Part shown: piece by piece, positions 35,701 to 47,548 of the stretch
Numbering within the stretch: the first letter of the stretch is position 1
Layout: the number at the start of each line of letters is the position of its first letter
Assembly: GCA_030549335.1 (NCBI GenBank)
Contig: CM060195.1
Span: forward strand, 31,004,874 to 31,068,873
DNA: 64,000 bases
Direction of reading: 5' to 3'
Source of the DNA: Pontederia crassipes
Taxonomy: Eukaryota; Streptophyta; Magnoliopsida; Commelinales; Pontederiaceae
Program-made: the position numbers and the translations under genes
The notes under the pieces: generated by a model
Database searches by the model: none
What the model saw: the letters and a program-made list of their open reading frames with translations, nothing else
What the model was told of the DNA's origin: nothing

Positions 35701-36899
35701 GTGATCTCCTTATAGTATGGTAGCTCGTGCTGATCAAAACGATAGATGGGCTGGGTATGCTAAACCCGGTGGATGGAATGGTAACTTCCTATCCATGTCC
35801 ATTACTCTTCATAATGGAATTGTCATTTATATTCATGTTACCAATATTTCAAGGTTCGTAGTTCCTATCAAGTAACCGTAACCAATATCTTTTATATGCT
35901 TAAATTATGCAGATCCAGACATGTTGGAAGTAGGAAATGGCGGAATGACAACAGAGGAATACCGATCACATTTTAGCATATGGGCAATAGCTAAGGTATT
36001 CTATACCTGAACTAGGAGGATATATATGTATATCCTAAGCTGCATAGTTTTCACATGATAAAGTTATCTTTCTTCTGTTAATAAAGTCAGAACATCTGTT
36101 TCGCAGGCTCCCTTGTTAATCGGATGTGATGTTAGATCGATTAGCAGGGAAACACTTGAGATTCTAGGCAACAAGGAGGTGATTGATGTTAACCAAGGTA
36201 AAATTTTAATACATATGTGTACTCTTATGTACACCAGTTCAGCTCTTGACATTGAGCATGAAGCAAAGTAAGAAACAAAATATGACTGAACCTACTATAA
36301 AAAATTGACTTCCGGATTTTTCGACAGATTCTCTTGGAGTTCAGGGAAGGAAGGTTGCGTCTGGAGGTGGCACTGAGGTCTGTTTCTTAATTGCTTATTT
36401 ACAGTTTGTCATGGGCACCACATTCTGAATCTGACATTGGAGATGCAGAAACCTGAACTGAGTTCTTCCTCTGATGAACAAGATGTTTCAAAAGAAATCC
36501 GGTAATTGTGCAGGTCTGGGCAGGCCCACTGAGTGGAGGGAGAGTCGCAGTGGTCCTCTGGAACCGTGGCTATGGACCGGCGTCCATCACTGCAAGGTGG
36601 TCAGATGTTGGCCTCCACCCATCTGCTTCGGTTGAGGCCCGTGATCTGTGGGCAGTAAGTACCGAAAATTCTGATCTCTTATCACCATTCGCTTATCGAT
36701 TCGTATCCAATTTGTCTTCGACGAATGCATTCAGTTTGATCTTTTATGCTGTCTGTTTCTGTTTCTGTTTCTGTTTCTGATTCAGTTTTTTGTTTTTGTT
36801 TCACTTCAACAGCATTCATCAATGTATTCTGTCCGAGGGCAGCTGACGGCTACCGTGGGCTCTCATTCTGTCAAGATGTACGTCTTGACGCCGCAGTAG
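31799..36899 (+). CDS. Alpha-galactosidase (GH27), tandem copy 3
   Basis: Fifteen exons give 420 codons: 31799-32004, 32355-32413, 33768-33824, 33916-33950, 34596-34699, 34926-35001, 35111-35169, 35270-35335, 35531-35614, 35716-35780, 35913-35995, 36107-36197, 36328-36377, 36514-36654, 36813-36899. The ATG lies in GCGCCATGGCA, a good context; upstream codons in frame are not ATG. The N-terminus is longer than in genes 1 and 2 (about 68 residues before the GH27 core), with a Cys/Phe/Leu-rich signal segment and a basic KRRRMM stretch before [44 protein letters not shown] and [11 protein letters not shown] are all intact. CEWG reads CDWG, a conservative change. Intron 2 is 1354 bp, far longer than the roughly 80-bp introns of the other two copies. 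Introns contain AT and TTTCTG simple repeats. Confidence 0.96.
32529..32790. repeat. AT dinucleotide tracts in intron 2 of gene 3
   Basis: Two AT runs at about 32529-32559 and 32765-32790, with a shorter one near 32603. They lie in the expanded intron and have no coding content. Confidence 0.85.
36751..36786. repeat. TTTCTG simple repeat in intron 14 of gene 3
   Basis: Five tandem copies of a 6-bp pyrimidine-rich unit, close to the acceptor of the last exon, where they extend the polypyrimidine tract. Confidence 0.85.
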
Positions 36900-36989
36900 A
36901 AGGCTCATCATCTCCGCTCTTAGAACATGGAGAAAATATATAGATGAACTAGAAATTATGTGATTTGTATGATATGCTTTGTGCGAAGC

Positions 36990-37023
<34 letters not shown>

Positions 37024-37113
37024 ATGAATGAAATCAGTGTTTTATTATCTACAGAGGATCCAAAATGATGCATTTTTACAGCTGAGAAACAAAGAGCTTA
37101 TAATTTCATAGCA
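36900..37113. other. 3' flank of gene 3 with an AT microsatellite
   Basis: Presumed 3' untranslated region of gene 3. An AT run lies at about 36993-37020. Confidence 0.6.
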
Positions 37114-37127
37114 GTATATAATAGGTG

Positions 37128-37497
37128 AGAGGATTCAAAAGGATGTTGAGATGGATGTGTGGTCATACAAAATTAGATAAAATTAGGAATGATCATATAC
37201 GTGAACGAGTCAGAGTGACTCATATTAGTGAGAAAATGGTAGAGAATCATTTGAGATTGTTTGGTCATGTTCAGAGAAGACCATTAGATGCGTCAGTAAG
37301 AAGAATAAATCAAATAATCTGGAGTCCGATTAAAAGAGGAAGAGGGAGGCCAAGACGGACACTTGGCGAACTAATAGAGCAAGATCTATTGGTGAATAAT
37401 ATACCGAAAGGTTTGGTTACTAATAAAGCGGAATGACGTCGTATGATCCATGTAGGTGACCCACCTAGTGAGATAAGGTTTTGTTATTGTTGTTATT
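37128..37497 (+). mobile_element. 5'-truncated RTE-type LINE, 370 bp, 14-bp target duplication
   Basis: Flanked by GTATATAATAGGTG at 37114-37127 and 37498-37511. It encodes the C-terminal end of a plant RTE-type LINE reverse transcriptase polyprotein in one open frame: RMLRWMCGHTKLDKIRND, then LRLFGHVQRRPLDASVRR, then KRGRGRPRRTLGELIEQDL. After the stop comes the tail GATCCATGTAGGTGACCC, CCACCTAGTGAGATAAGG and a TTGTTATTG repeat. The same family is seen at 30422-30603. Confidence 0.93.
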
Positions 37498-37511
37498 GTA
37501 TATAATAGGTG

Positions 37512-37985
37512 CTGTCATATACACAATGAACTCTTCTAGAAAGACAAATTTGAATGATCTTTTAAAATACGAAAAAACACACCCAGAAATAAAAATGACT
37601 GCAAGTTTTTTTTTAAATGGCAACAGCATTTCAGAAATTTAACTGACATATAATTATTTCATAAAATTTTTACAAGAGTTTTGTAACAAAGTTATAACCA
37701 ACTTTTCCATCTAAATACATTTAAATAACATGTCTACCACATTACATCAGTATACTAATTATTTTCATATTCAATTACGAAAGTAATATAAGACATTAAT
37801 AAAGTTAATAAACAAGATAATATGATGGGCCTAAATAATTTAACTTCATATTATCACTAATTAAGAAAATTACTAGTAAGAAAATGTCCCATTAGAATTG
37901 GAGAACTCTTGGATTGTTTTACTATATCACGATGTGGGATTAATGAAATTAAATAAAATTATTTCAAAAATTAGAATATATTTTA
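37512..37985. other. AT-rich intergenic DNA
   Basis: Nothing recognised between the LINE fragment and the SINE-like insert. Confidence 0.5.
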
Positions 37986-38162
37986 CAACAACAATAACAA
38001 AGCCTTATCCCACTAGGTGGGGTCGGCTACATGAATCATACGACGCTATCCGTTGATTCATGTTCATGCGATTCGACAAGATTTTACGCTGACTGTCGGG
38101 ACTTAACACAATTCTTCTCCTTTATCTGGGCTTGAGACCGGCTATAAAACATAGGCGGAGTT
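37986..38162 (-). mobile_element. SINE-like retroposon, second copy
   Basis: Aligns over its whole length with the insert at 5243-5423: the tail CCTTATCCCACTAGGTGGGG at the left edge and GCTATAAAACATAGGCGGAG at the right edge. No clear target duplication is visible, so it is probably older than the copy in gene 1. Confidence 0.85.
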
Positions 38163-39730
38163 TGATCGAGAAGAAGATAAATGATTTTCAAAACTTTAAA
38201 CTTAGTTGGCCCCTTAAGTCTTTTTGGTTAATTTAAATGTTGTATTTTTATTTCCAAAAATCAACTTTTTTGAATGTTGCTATTAGGATACTGTTTTTTT
38301 CAAGTAGGTTTGTTTTGGAGTCAGATATATTTTTTCATTTTTTTTAAAAGTACTTGAACGAGTAGCTTAAATATTTGTTTCACATGTTTTATAAGAAAAA
38401 AAATGTGGCAATAATTTTCGAAATTAGAATTGAGGAAAAGTCCCCCAAAACTCCGCCGCCGCCGTCGACTGCGAGCCATCGGTTTCAACGTCGAGTGATA
38501 CATCTCCACCTTTCCTGACTACGGCGACGAGGAGAAAGGCCGCCGCCTCCTGTTCGCTAAGAAGACCCCTACCAGCTTGGTGCTCACTGGCCCCTGGCGG
38601 GAGGAGGACAGAAAGGGCGAACGCGGTTGAGCCCCGCGGGGGATCCTCGTGGCCTCCGCGGCCACTAGGGGCAAAAGGCTTCCGTGGGGGAGGGGCTCTC
38701 GCCTGGTTCTCCATCTCCCCGTTCGGGGTCGTCGATGCCGCGTGCTTCCAGGTGTGCGGATTCCTGTTGCGGTTGGTTTCTGAGTAGGGTGCAGATGCAC
38801 AAAGATGTAAGCTTTAGTGACAAAATATCGGATTTTGAGAAGCATATTCCAATAGTTTTTTTTTGGGGTCGAGTATTTCAGTAGTCTTTTTGTTTGTCTA
38901 CTCACGGGATATTAATTTTGCCTCAATTTTATGCTTCTTTCACAGTAGCTCGACAATATCTCACATTTTTCACTTTAATGTTAAGTCCAAGAAAAAATAT
39001 AGAAAAAAAAGACAAGTAGTTAACATTTTCAAGATTAGTAAGTTGTACGTTAGTACCTTACCTGGAAAAATCTTATCTTGCATAACTAATATTAATTGAT
39101 GTTACAGACTTAGAGAGAAATGTATTACGTTCATAAACTATTGAGACTACTCCTCCTGCCTGATATACTATTGAGACCACTCCACCATGTGTTTTTTAAA
39201 TTTGTCCTCAGAAAAATAAACTATTGAGATTTGTTGTACAGATAATAGAGGTTTTTGTCTTAACTTTTAGAAGAATAAATCTATTGTATGAAAAATTTCT
39301 TTTCGATAAAGAAGTTATATGAACTGCTATTATGCAAATACCAGGTAGAAATATTTTGAATCCTTCAAGGACATTCCGCTTTGTGCTTGTAGGTACCCAA
39401 TGTAGATGTTTTTTTTGGACAGGAAACAGACATCTGTGTGCTGCGAGTGTCAGCAGCAATTCTCTTAGATGAACATTCTCACTCTGCCTATATATTATAA
39501 TACTAAATAATTTAGTCTAAGGGTAAAAAAGTTAGCCTTTTCATTGCTACAGATTTAAGTGGAGCTGAAAGAAATTTTAGGCACGCAGCCCTCACGTTTT
39601 CTTCAACTCAAGGTGTGCATTGAGGAAATAAAACTGCAGCACTGCAGTAGTTTACATCTTGTATGTTGTTCAATAACTGCAGCTAAACTGGGGCTTTCTG
39701 GCTAACTAATAAGTTGCTTGATGATCAAAC
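38163..39730. other. Intergenic DNA with a GC-rich island (38445-38790)
   Basis: Mostly AT-rich. The GC-rich island has open stretches in several frames, for instance a plus-strand block reading FPDYGDEEKGRRLLFAKKTP then SLVLTGPWREEDRKGE before a stop. This looks like real coding composition, but I do not recognise the family and see no splice structure to extend it. It may be a captured or decayed exon. Confidence 0.4.
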
Positions 39731-42249
39731 TTAATGGGTGGTGAAGTAGATGAAATCATGGTGGTGCACTTCAAGTTCCTTCAGCCAGATCTCCGCTGCC
39801 TCGAAGAGGGTACACAACCTCTCATCATCTCCAGATTCAGGAATTCTCCACAGGGTCTCTTCGAGTTTGTATGTTGCCATGGCAAATGGTGCAAGAGAGA
39901 TGTAGCCTTCTTTCACACCAGGTTTCTTTCCACCTTTTACAGTTCTGAGAGTGCCATGGCCACTAGTCAAGCTTTCCTGAGGATGACCTGCAAGAATAAT
40001 ACGAGAGGAAAAATAATAAAGAGAAGAATATGCGTGTGTTGTATTATTGAATAAACATCTGAATGTAAAAGAAGTCAAAAAGTTTTGCTACTTTGCCAAG
40101 TTTTGGATTTACTCCAAGTTTTAGAAGATGTAAAGGGAAACCAACTCACATATGCTCATTTTGAAAGAACGTTATAAGCATGTACTGTATGCTAAATCAT
40201 AAAGAATACAGTCGACAAGAAACCTTGAGAAGCTGACAGCTTGTGATAAGTCAGAAAGCATGTGGATAAATCCTTCATACGTTCGTTCGATGGTATGTGG
40301 CATATTGGATACCTATCCGACCAAAAAAAAAACAAGAAAGAAGTCAACATGCTATGGACTTGATGAAAGATTAAGTAAAACAAGCAAAAAAATAAAATAA
40401 CTTGACAGAAAAAATATAGAAGAATTCATGGAAGCAATGTAATGGGAAAATTTGTATGTCGCATTTTATATTTGTAGTTGTAACTGAGATTCTGATATTG
40501 AATGGGTTATAGAGACGATGAAGTGCACATATCATAATATTTTTATCATGCTTTTAGTAAACACAAATATCTCCTCTTTTTAGAAAACGAAAATATTATT
40601 TTCTAGAAAATCAGTGAACTTGCTTCACGAGTATTGTTCAAAATTGAAATAAAAGTATAAAATATATCTGGATAGTAAATAAGGCATTCCCCTCACACTG
40701 ATTCGTAAATGCACTTGATTTCAGCAGTTATTCATAAATCAATCAGAGTTTTCTTTAGAGTTGAATCCTCATTTATGTACATATTGATTTCTGGATTAAC
40801 ATTATCATATTGAAAATGGTGTCTCTGAATCAGATTCTGTAAATTATGTTTGAGTGCATTATTATGACTGCCTTGTCTTCAAAAGGATTTGGATCTTCCA
40901 TGTTAAATGATCACATTATGTTTCTACCAAGCACCCCTAACTTTATGAAACTTCATTTGCGAGCGATGGCGAAGGTCGTGTAAAGATGAAGATAGAACAA
41001 ATCGATCACTGTGTGCTACAGGCAGACGAAAGAAAGAAAGAAAATTGTGCATACCATGCAACAGACATCCAACTAGCAGGTGTAATGTCCATGCTGCTGA
41101 AAGATACTAAGCCTGTACAGGTTTGGGCTAATTCAAGCACCTAATGCACAGATAACATTCAATTGATCACTTCAAAACATTAATCAGACAAACAGCACAA
41201 ACGCAGAATCTACCTTGTTCAGTAGCGGCGGCCTGGCATGCGGCGAGCTGCTATCGAAATATTCGAAGTGCAAGTGGCCATGCCGTTTTGTTTCAGTGAT
41301 GGATGAATTCTCAATGCCACTGCACTCCCTACGTCTGCATATGTAACAGACAACAGATTCAGTTTCAGAAAATTAACAAACGATTCAATAGTTCACAGTA
41401 CAAGTGAAATAGAATGGTTTCAATAAGATCTTTCGCCATATGAATGAGCATAAAAAAGAGACAACCAAAGGCACAGATCTTCAACCTAGAACCAGAACAA
41501 TCCTTGTAAGTGTAAAGTTGGATGGCTGATAAACTGGGGGAGTAGTATTGAACTACTGTTGTCTCCTTATTGTGGATGCGGACTGGAACTCCAACACCAT
41601 AAGCACTACACTCACTGTACTGCCCCCAGAGTTCACCAAGGCAGAAGAAGTCCACCTTATCCTCATCAGAATGGGGTAAATCAACTGCCGGATTCCGGCT
41701 CCGTGACTGCATAATTGAAAGAATGATTCGGATTAGTCGTTGTGTTTGGTTCCATGCAACATAGACGTGTGTGAATATGGAGGCAATGGCAACATACAGA
41801 TACAGGTACCCAGCCATTAACGATCTACAATTTAAACACACAAATGACATAAAATTCGTCTGCATCTAACATTCATGAACGATGAAAGATACGAACCAAT
41901 TCATAAGAAACCTGATGATCATAAAAGAAAAGAGATATTCTGTGACCGAAAATCTATAACGAAATCTGAAAGGTAGAGAGCATATAATGCTAAAAAGGGT
42001 GAATTCCATTGCCAACAAACTTCCAACTTAATCATAAGGAAAGAATCGATTTGATCTTTGATCGTCCGAGAACAAATTCATCACCATGTAACATACTAGA
42101 TCCGATCAATCAGAATATACAGTGTAAACCATATTCAGTAACGATCATAAAAAAGGGAGCACCTTTGCGACTGAGTGGGTCTTCACTTTTGGTGTAACAG
42201 CATCGAGGAAGATTTGAAGGTTAACCTGCCTCCTGGATATCGAACTCAT
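39731..42249 (-). CDS. DUF789 family protein
   Basis: Six exons on the minus strand, in transcript order 42249-42163, 41706-41486, 41334-41214, 41140-41055, 40312-40224, 39987-39731, join into 286 codons plus stop with all introns GT-AG. The start [20 protein letters not shown] corresponds to the NLxxFL..VTP opening of the family. Later blocks are typical of DUF789: [89 protein letters not shown], and the ending [19 protein letters not shown]789 proteins are soluble plant proteins of unknown biochemical role. The gene converges on gene 3 with about 2.8 kb of repeat-bearing DNA between them. The start is the first ATG downstream of a CT/CA-rich leader. Confidence 0.94.
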
Positions 42250-42250
42250 A

Positions 42251-42292
<42 letters not shown>

Positions 42293-42293
42293 G
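42250..42293. repeat. CT and CA dinucleotide tract in the DUF789 leader
   Basis: A run of TC units followed by CA units immediately upstream of the ATG (read as GA and TG on the coding strand). Such tracts are frequent in plant 5' untranslated regions. Confidence 0.85.
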
Positions 42294-42833
42294 CATAAAA
42301 ACAACAGCTATTATATATCTAGAGGAGTGTTATTTAACGATCAGTTGAAATCCCAACAGAAAAGAAACCAGTAAGCAAGAGGAAGACGAAAAGGTGCAAG
42401 TGGTGCGACAGGAGAGAAACGACGAGCAATCCCAACAAAACTCTCCAAAACTTAAAAATTGTTCGCATTTACTTTCATCCGACGCAACCAAATAACGAAA
42501 AGGTGTATCGATCAGTGGAAGTATCCGTTTTGTATTCTTCGTGAAACATTTCAGCGTAAAGGAGACTCCTTTTTTTGTTGTTTCATTGAGGGCGAAGAGA
42601 GAGCGTTTGAAAACGAAACAGGAGAGAATTCTTCGAATCGGAAGGGAGGATTCAAAACGAAAACGAAGAGATGCTTAGAGAGATTTTTCATGGAGGAATG
42701 GTGAAACAAAATATCTAGAAAAAAAAGGAGAGACTGTTAGTTTTCTTTAAAAAAACAGAAGGAACGATTTTTCAGAGCAAAGTCAGCACATATATATCCA
42801 TAAGATGCCATATTTTTGGGTAATTTTGATCGC

Positions 42834-42906
<73 letters not shown>
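42834..42906. repeat. GA microsatellite upstream of the DUF789 gene
   Basis: About 72 bp of uninterrupted GA repeats, roughly 590 bp upstream of the start codon. It parallels the GA tract before gene 3. Confidence 0.95.
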
Positions 42907-42909
<3 letters not shown>

Positions 42910-43960
42910 CTAACAAAATTTCAAAGCAAAAAATTTGGATAAGGTAAAAACGAATACGGGAGTAAGAGTACATTTTCCCACGGTATTAACACGTGCATCC
43001 ATTATAAATTATATAACCTATTTAGCCATAATAATAATAAAAATATCTTTATGTGATGCATGATCCTCGAATAAAATAATTAGTTAAAGTATTAACATCA
43101 TGAATTGCTTTTTGCATAATTATGGTCCAAAGAATAATGTCGGTCCAAGACTTAGGCCCTCCTCAATTTTAAGAAATAACATATCATAAAAATATAGGTA
43201 GATTGAAAAAAACTTATATGCAATTAAATTTAAAATATTTTAATTTACATATTAGTGTATCAATTATTTATTAATACTAATGCTATTCAGCTTTTAGTAG
43301 TCAATTTATGGTGCTTATTTTCATTTTAATTTTATTATCATTTTAATTTTAAATTGTTTATACTGCTACTATTGAATACTTGAGAAAAAAATGAATCTAT
43401 TATGCAAAATGAGTTTAAAATAAGTCTTGTAAATGAGTTCACATTATTTCTAAGTTTATAAATTAGAAATCAAAGAATAGGGTAGTCTAAAAACAATAAA
43501 ATATATAAGAAAATTAGTCAAGCATTTTGGCATGGATTCCAAACTAGATTCAACTCCCATAAGCACCTTAACTTAATTAAACATGAATGAAGAAGAATCT
43601 AATGAGTAAAAGAGGTATAAAAGTATGATTAATAGTTTACTTGACGACATCTAAGTTGAATATCATATTTAGTGCTTGCTTGTGTACTGGATTTTAATAT
43701 GCATCAACGAATCATATTTAATTATCGTTAAGAGAATTATGTGTTTTTAGAAAATATTTGTGAGTTAAGAATTTGATATGATAGTTTTTTTTTTCATTTG
43801 CATGTCTACGGTGATGCGAACTTTGCTTTTAGCATTATAATATTATATATATTAACATATACGACTAAAAATATTAATAATCATAATATTATATTATAAA
43901 TATTATTAATGTTTAATAATATATATATATATAAACATTGATAATAAATTATATTATTTT
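42907..43960. other. AT-rich intergenic DNA
   Basis: No gene or repeat boundary recognised. AT-rich blocks near 43840-43960 resemble the spacers of the CACTA right arm that follows, so the element may begin here. Confidence 0.5.
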
Positions 43961-44330
43961 AATTACCGAACGATAATGCCTTCGAAATTATCGATGGATG
44001 CAAATCCTTCGGTAATTTCGAAGGTATTTTCCTTCGGTAATTATCAATAGGTAATGTCCTTCGTAATTACTGACGAGTAATATCCTTCATAATTACCGAC
44101 GGGTAATGTCCTTCAAAATTATCGACGGATGCCAAATCCTTCGATAATTTCGAAGGCTATACCTGTTAGTAATTTATCGACGGAGATTTTCTGTCCGTAG
44201 TATCGAAGAACATTTTGACCTTCAGTAATTTGGAAGGAATTTTATATCCGTCGCAATTGCCGTCAATAAATGAGAAGAATTCATTTCATTCGAAAAATAT
44301 CCGTCACAATTTCGCCATTTTCTTGTAGTG
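43961..44330 (+). mobile_element. CACTA element right arm and terminus, left part missing
   Basis: Shares in order the right-arm sequence of the element at 26470-29042 (CCTTCGGTAATT, ATTGCCGTCAATAAATGAGA) and ends in the full terminus TTTTCTTGTAGTG at 44330. No CACTACAAG left end is visible upstream, so it is truncated or interrupted. Confidence 0.8.
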
Positions 44331-45807
44331 TAGCATGCCATTATCACTCACACGGAGTCCATGTGCCACTGGCGATCCCTCCTTAGTGGCCTTGTGTCCC
44401 TTCGGCGCCATCCACCTCTTCGTCCATCCAATGTTTCATGCATTCACTTTCACAACCTCCCCCACGTTAGCTCGACCTCCATGCCAGTTCCCTTGGTTTC
44501 CATTTTCCTCTTATTTTTAGTTTTCATTATTTAAATCCGAACCTTGATCCTTTTATTTCTTTTTCATTTCCTTGATCATGTTGGAGTTGGTGAATATTTC
44601 AGAGTCCCTTGTTTCTCACACCGGGTTCGCCCACGTGAGCTTAGGGGAATTTGAGTATTACTCAATTAACAATATTGCTGGCGTACGAACGAAAGGGGGG
44701 GTTCGGGGGCAACGCCCCCGAAACTTAGACGGGTTTTGGGCTTTTGTTTAGCCGGCCCGTGTGGTTCGGATTAGATTTTTTCTCTGTTTGTTTGAGTTTT
44801 AAACCCGATTTGAAGAGGCTATTAATGGCCTAATTTTCTGGTGTAATCTGTGTGGCGGCTGTAAACCTAAACGATATAGTGGAACCTCTTTGCAGGACGT
44901 AGCCCTCATCTCAAGGGTGAACCTGAATAAATTCGTGTGTCTCCTCTATTTTTCTACAATCTCTCTGCGATCTTCTCTTCTTGAATTTTCCCATCAGATC
45001 ATTGTTTTTGTGTTCCACATTGAGTATCCCTCCTTGATTGGGGTCCTTTGATCCTTGTGTTCCTTGAATCCATGAATTCTCTTCTTACCATTAGATTTTC
45101 GTTCAAACTTTCGAGTGTCCTTTCTTGGTCAGTTGAGTTTCTTTAGTTTATACACCATGTCGATCCCATTCATGTCCTACACTTGAGGGCGGTTTTGACG
45201 AGACACTACTTTTTAGTTTTGACATGGCCACTTTAGTTTAAACTCAATTCGCAAATCAAGAATTTGGTGGATCTCATTCGGCTAACTAGGACTTCCTTAA
45301 CATGCCTAACCTTGAGGACATGTTTCAAGTTATTCACTACTTTCCATTTTTTTATATTAAGTAAAGGGTTTATCCTCATCTCGTGCATATCTTTCTCACA
45401 AACCTCTTTTATGACATGACTTCCAAGGAATTTTTTTTTTGTGTTCTAGCTAGGCTTCTCTATTCGGTTCACTGCTCAGAAGTTTTGTGAAATGTTTGAT
45501 GTCCATAACACCTCTTCTATATTCATTATGTTCTATCAGTGGCCATCGAATTATCTTCCTATGTCTCAAGCTCTTGAATTCATGTTGTCAACAGGGATGC
45601 AGTGCAACTCTTAAGGTGGCTCATCATATTTTGAGTCACGTCATTGCCCCTTTGATCACTTCACATATCACCTAATTTGACATTTTCTTCATGTATCGTC
45701 TTTGCTTAAGAGATGTTATCCATCCTGATTTTGGATCTTACCTGGTTCATCATTTTCTTTATACTCGAGAACTATAGATGGCATCCATAGCCATACTACC
45801 TACTTGA
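44331..45807. other. Repeat-like DNA, possibly a copia-type LTR fragment at 44590-45030
   Basis: 44880-45000 reads like the 3' end of a plant copia LTR (GGACGTAGCCCTCATCTCAA, then GGTGAACC, then a TCTCCTC-rich stretch), but I found no partner LTR. 45190-45807 contains coding-like fragments that appear to continue after 47548, so the solo LTR at 45808 probably inserted into an older element. Confidence 0.35.
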
Positions 45808-47548
45808 TGCGTAAAATGATGTAACAAAATAAGTCTGCTAGCAAGTGCACTAGTCGCTTAAGTAATATAATAAATATGAGTAAAGAGCGTCGAACTCACG
45901 AGAAATATTATTAATTCAATATTTGATCTTATAAATTAATAGAAAGGAAAATATAGGTTTTGAAAATAAGTTTTCTAATTACAAAATAAACATTAAAAAT
46001 AAGATAAGATAATGGTGCTGAAGTTAGGTCTTAAGATAATAATAAATTAATGATAAATATGTGAACCGGAAAAGATAAATTAAATTTCTTAAGATGTATT
46101 AGAGTTTTACTAAATGATTAATTTGACAAGAATAAATTCATAGAGTTTACAAACTAGTAATTCTATTATTTAATCAAGTAAATCAAACTATCTTAAACTT
46201 AATCAAAACTAAAGTCCCCCAAACTGCTATTCAATTATATAAGATTAAAATTAAGATGCATTAATTAAAATAAAAATTCTAGCCTATTAGTCACTTCATA
46301 AACTAGTATAAATTAATAGATCACAAAAATCTAATTGTCTACAAAATGGTAATTACACAATAAATCATTTAATTTAATTTAATGACATTTGAGTTCAAAT
46401 AGTCCACAAAGTGGTAATTACTTAACTCGAAAATTCAAATAATTAAATCAAAAGCATTAAACACAATTAAAAATTGATCAAAATAAATTCATTAATAAAA
46501 TAAGGATTCACAATATTTCCCTTCAAATAAAAATCTCCTAAAATAAGATAATTAAAAACATGGCATCCTAGAAATGTTGGAGAGAATATAAAACAAGAAT
46601 AAAAATTGGAAGAATTACACCCAGGTAATAATCAAGATTCTCGAATGATTGTCGAAGTCTGCATAGCTCACGACTTAACTATGGAAGAAAACCAAACTCC
46701 AAGGCACACCTTGCAATATGAGATTCATCATGTATTTATAAGGGCAATTGATGTTAATATCATACGATTGAAAGTAAATTCGTCCGGATAAAATTCTTTA
46801 AATCTTCACACCCTTCTTCTAATCTCGGCCAAAATAATTAGATAAAGTTCAATACATGATACGTCCGATTTTAAACCAATAAAATTCGATCATGTATGGA
46901 ATTAGCTTCTATGTCATGCCCGATAAAATCATGTTGCATTTCTTTAACCACCAAGGAAGTTGGCGCCCTAACTACGTAAGCTTTCATCTGATTATCACCT
47001 TGCGATGAAGGATGATAACCAAACTTTGGTGCCAATAAACTCATCTCTGAAGTGATTCTCGTCCGTTAACAACATCATGTGTGATAAAATATTATCATCA
47101 CCTTGTATTTCCCCAATAACGATAACGCATCAACTTGGCGTCCGTGATTAAACTCCAATTAGAATTTGGCGCCGAGTTTAGCTCCCAATAAAGCTTTGGC
47201 TCCTTAAATTTTGGCCGTTATCCAATTTATCCAAATCATGCTTAAGATTCTCAGCTTATGATCAAGTGGATTAGCGTCTCATGATTGAAGAATTGGCGCC
47301 ATATTGTTGAAGCTCAAAGTGATATAATTTGGTGAATAATCATCCATGTTAATTCGACTTTCCTGCAAAATAATTACCAAAATTGAATTAATCTGCCCAC
47401 ACTTATAGTATTCAAAGAATTGGAAGTCAAAATCAATAAATTCAGAATTACGACTAAAAATAACCTAAAATGATGCATTCCATGTGAAAATTATAGAAAA
47501 ATTAATTAAAATAATAGACTTAAATATGTTATATTTTGCATGCATTCA
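45808..47548 (-). mobile_element. Solo LTR of the Athila-like family, minus strand
   Basis: Reverse complement of an LTR related to 51068-52756. The left edge TGCGTAAAATGATGTA corresponds to the LTR 3' end and the right edge TTTTGCATGCATTCA to the LTR start. No primer binding site lies beside one end and no purine tract beside the other, which marks it as a solo LTR. It carries repeated TTGGCGCC words (46960-47300) where the other LTR has CGGCCG words. Exact target duplication was not found. Confidence 0.8.

Noticed and set aside
42459..42704. 81-residue plus-strand open frame upstream of the DUF789 gene
   Set aside because: It lies in the antisense of the DUF789 promoter region, has no similarity that I recognise and no splice continuation.
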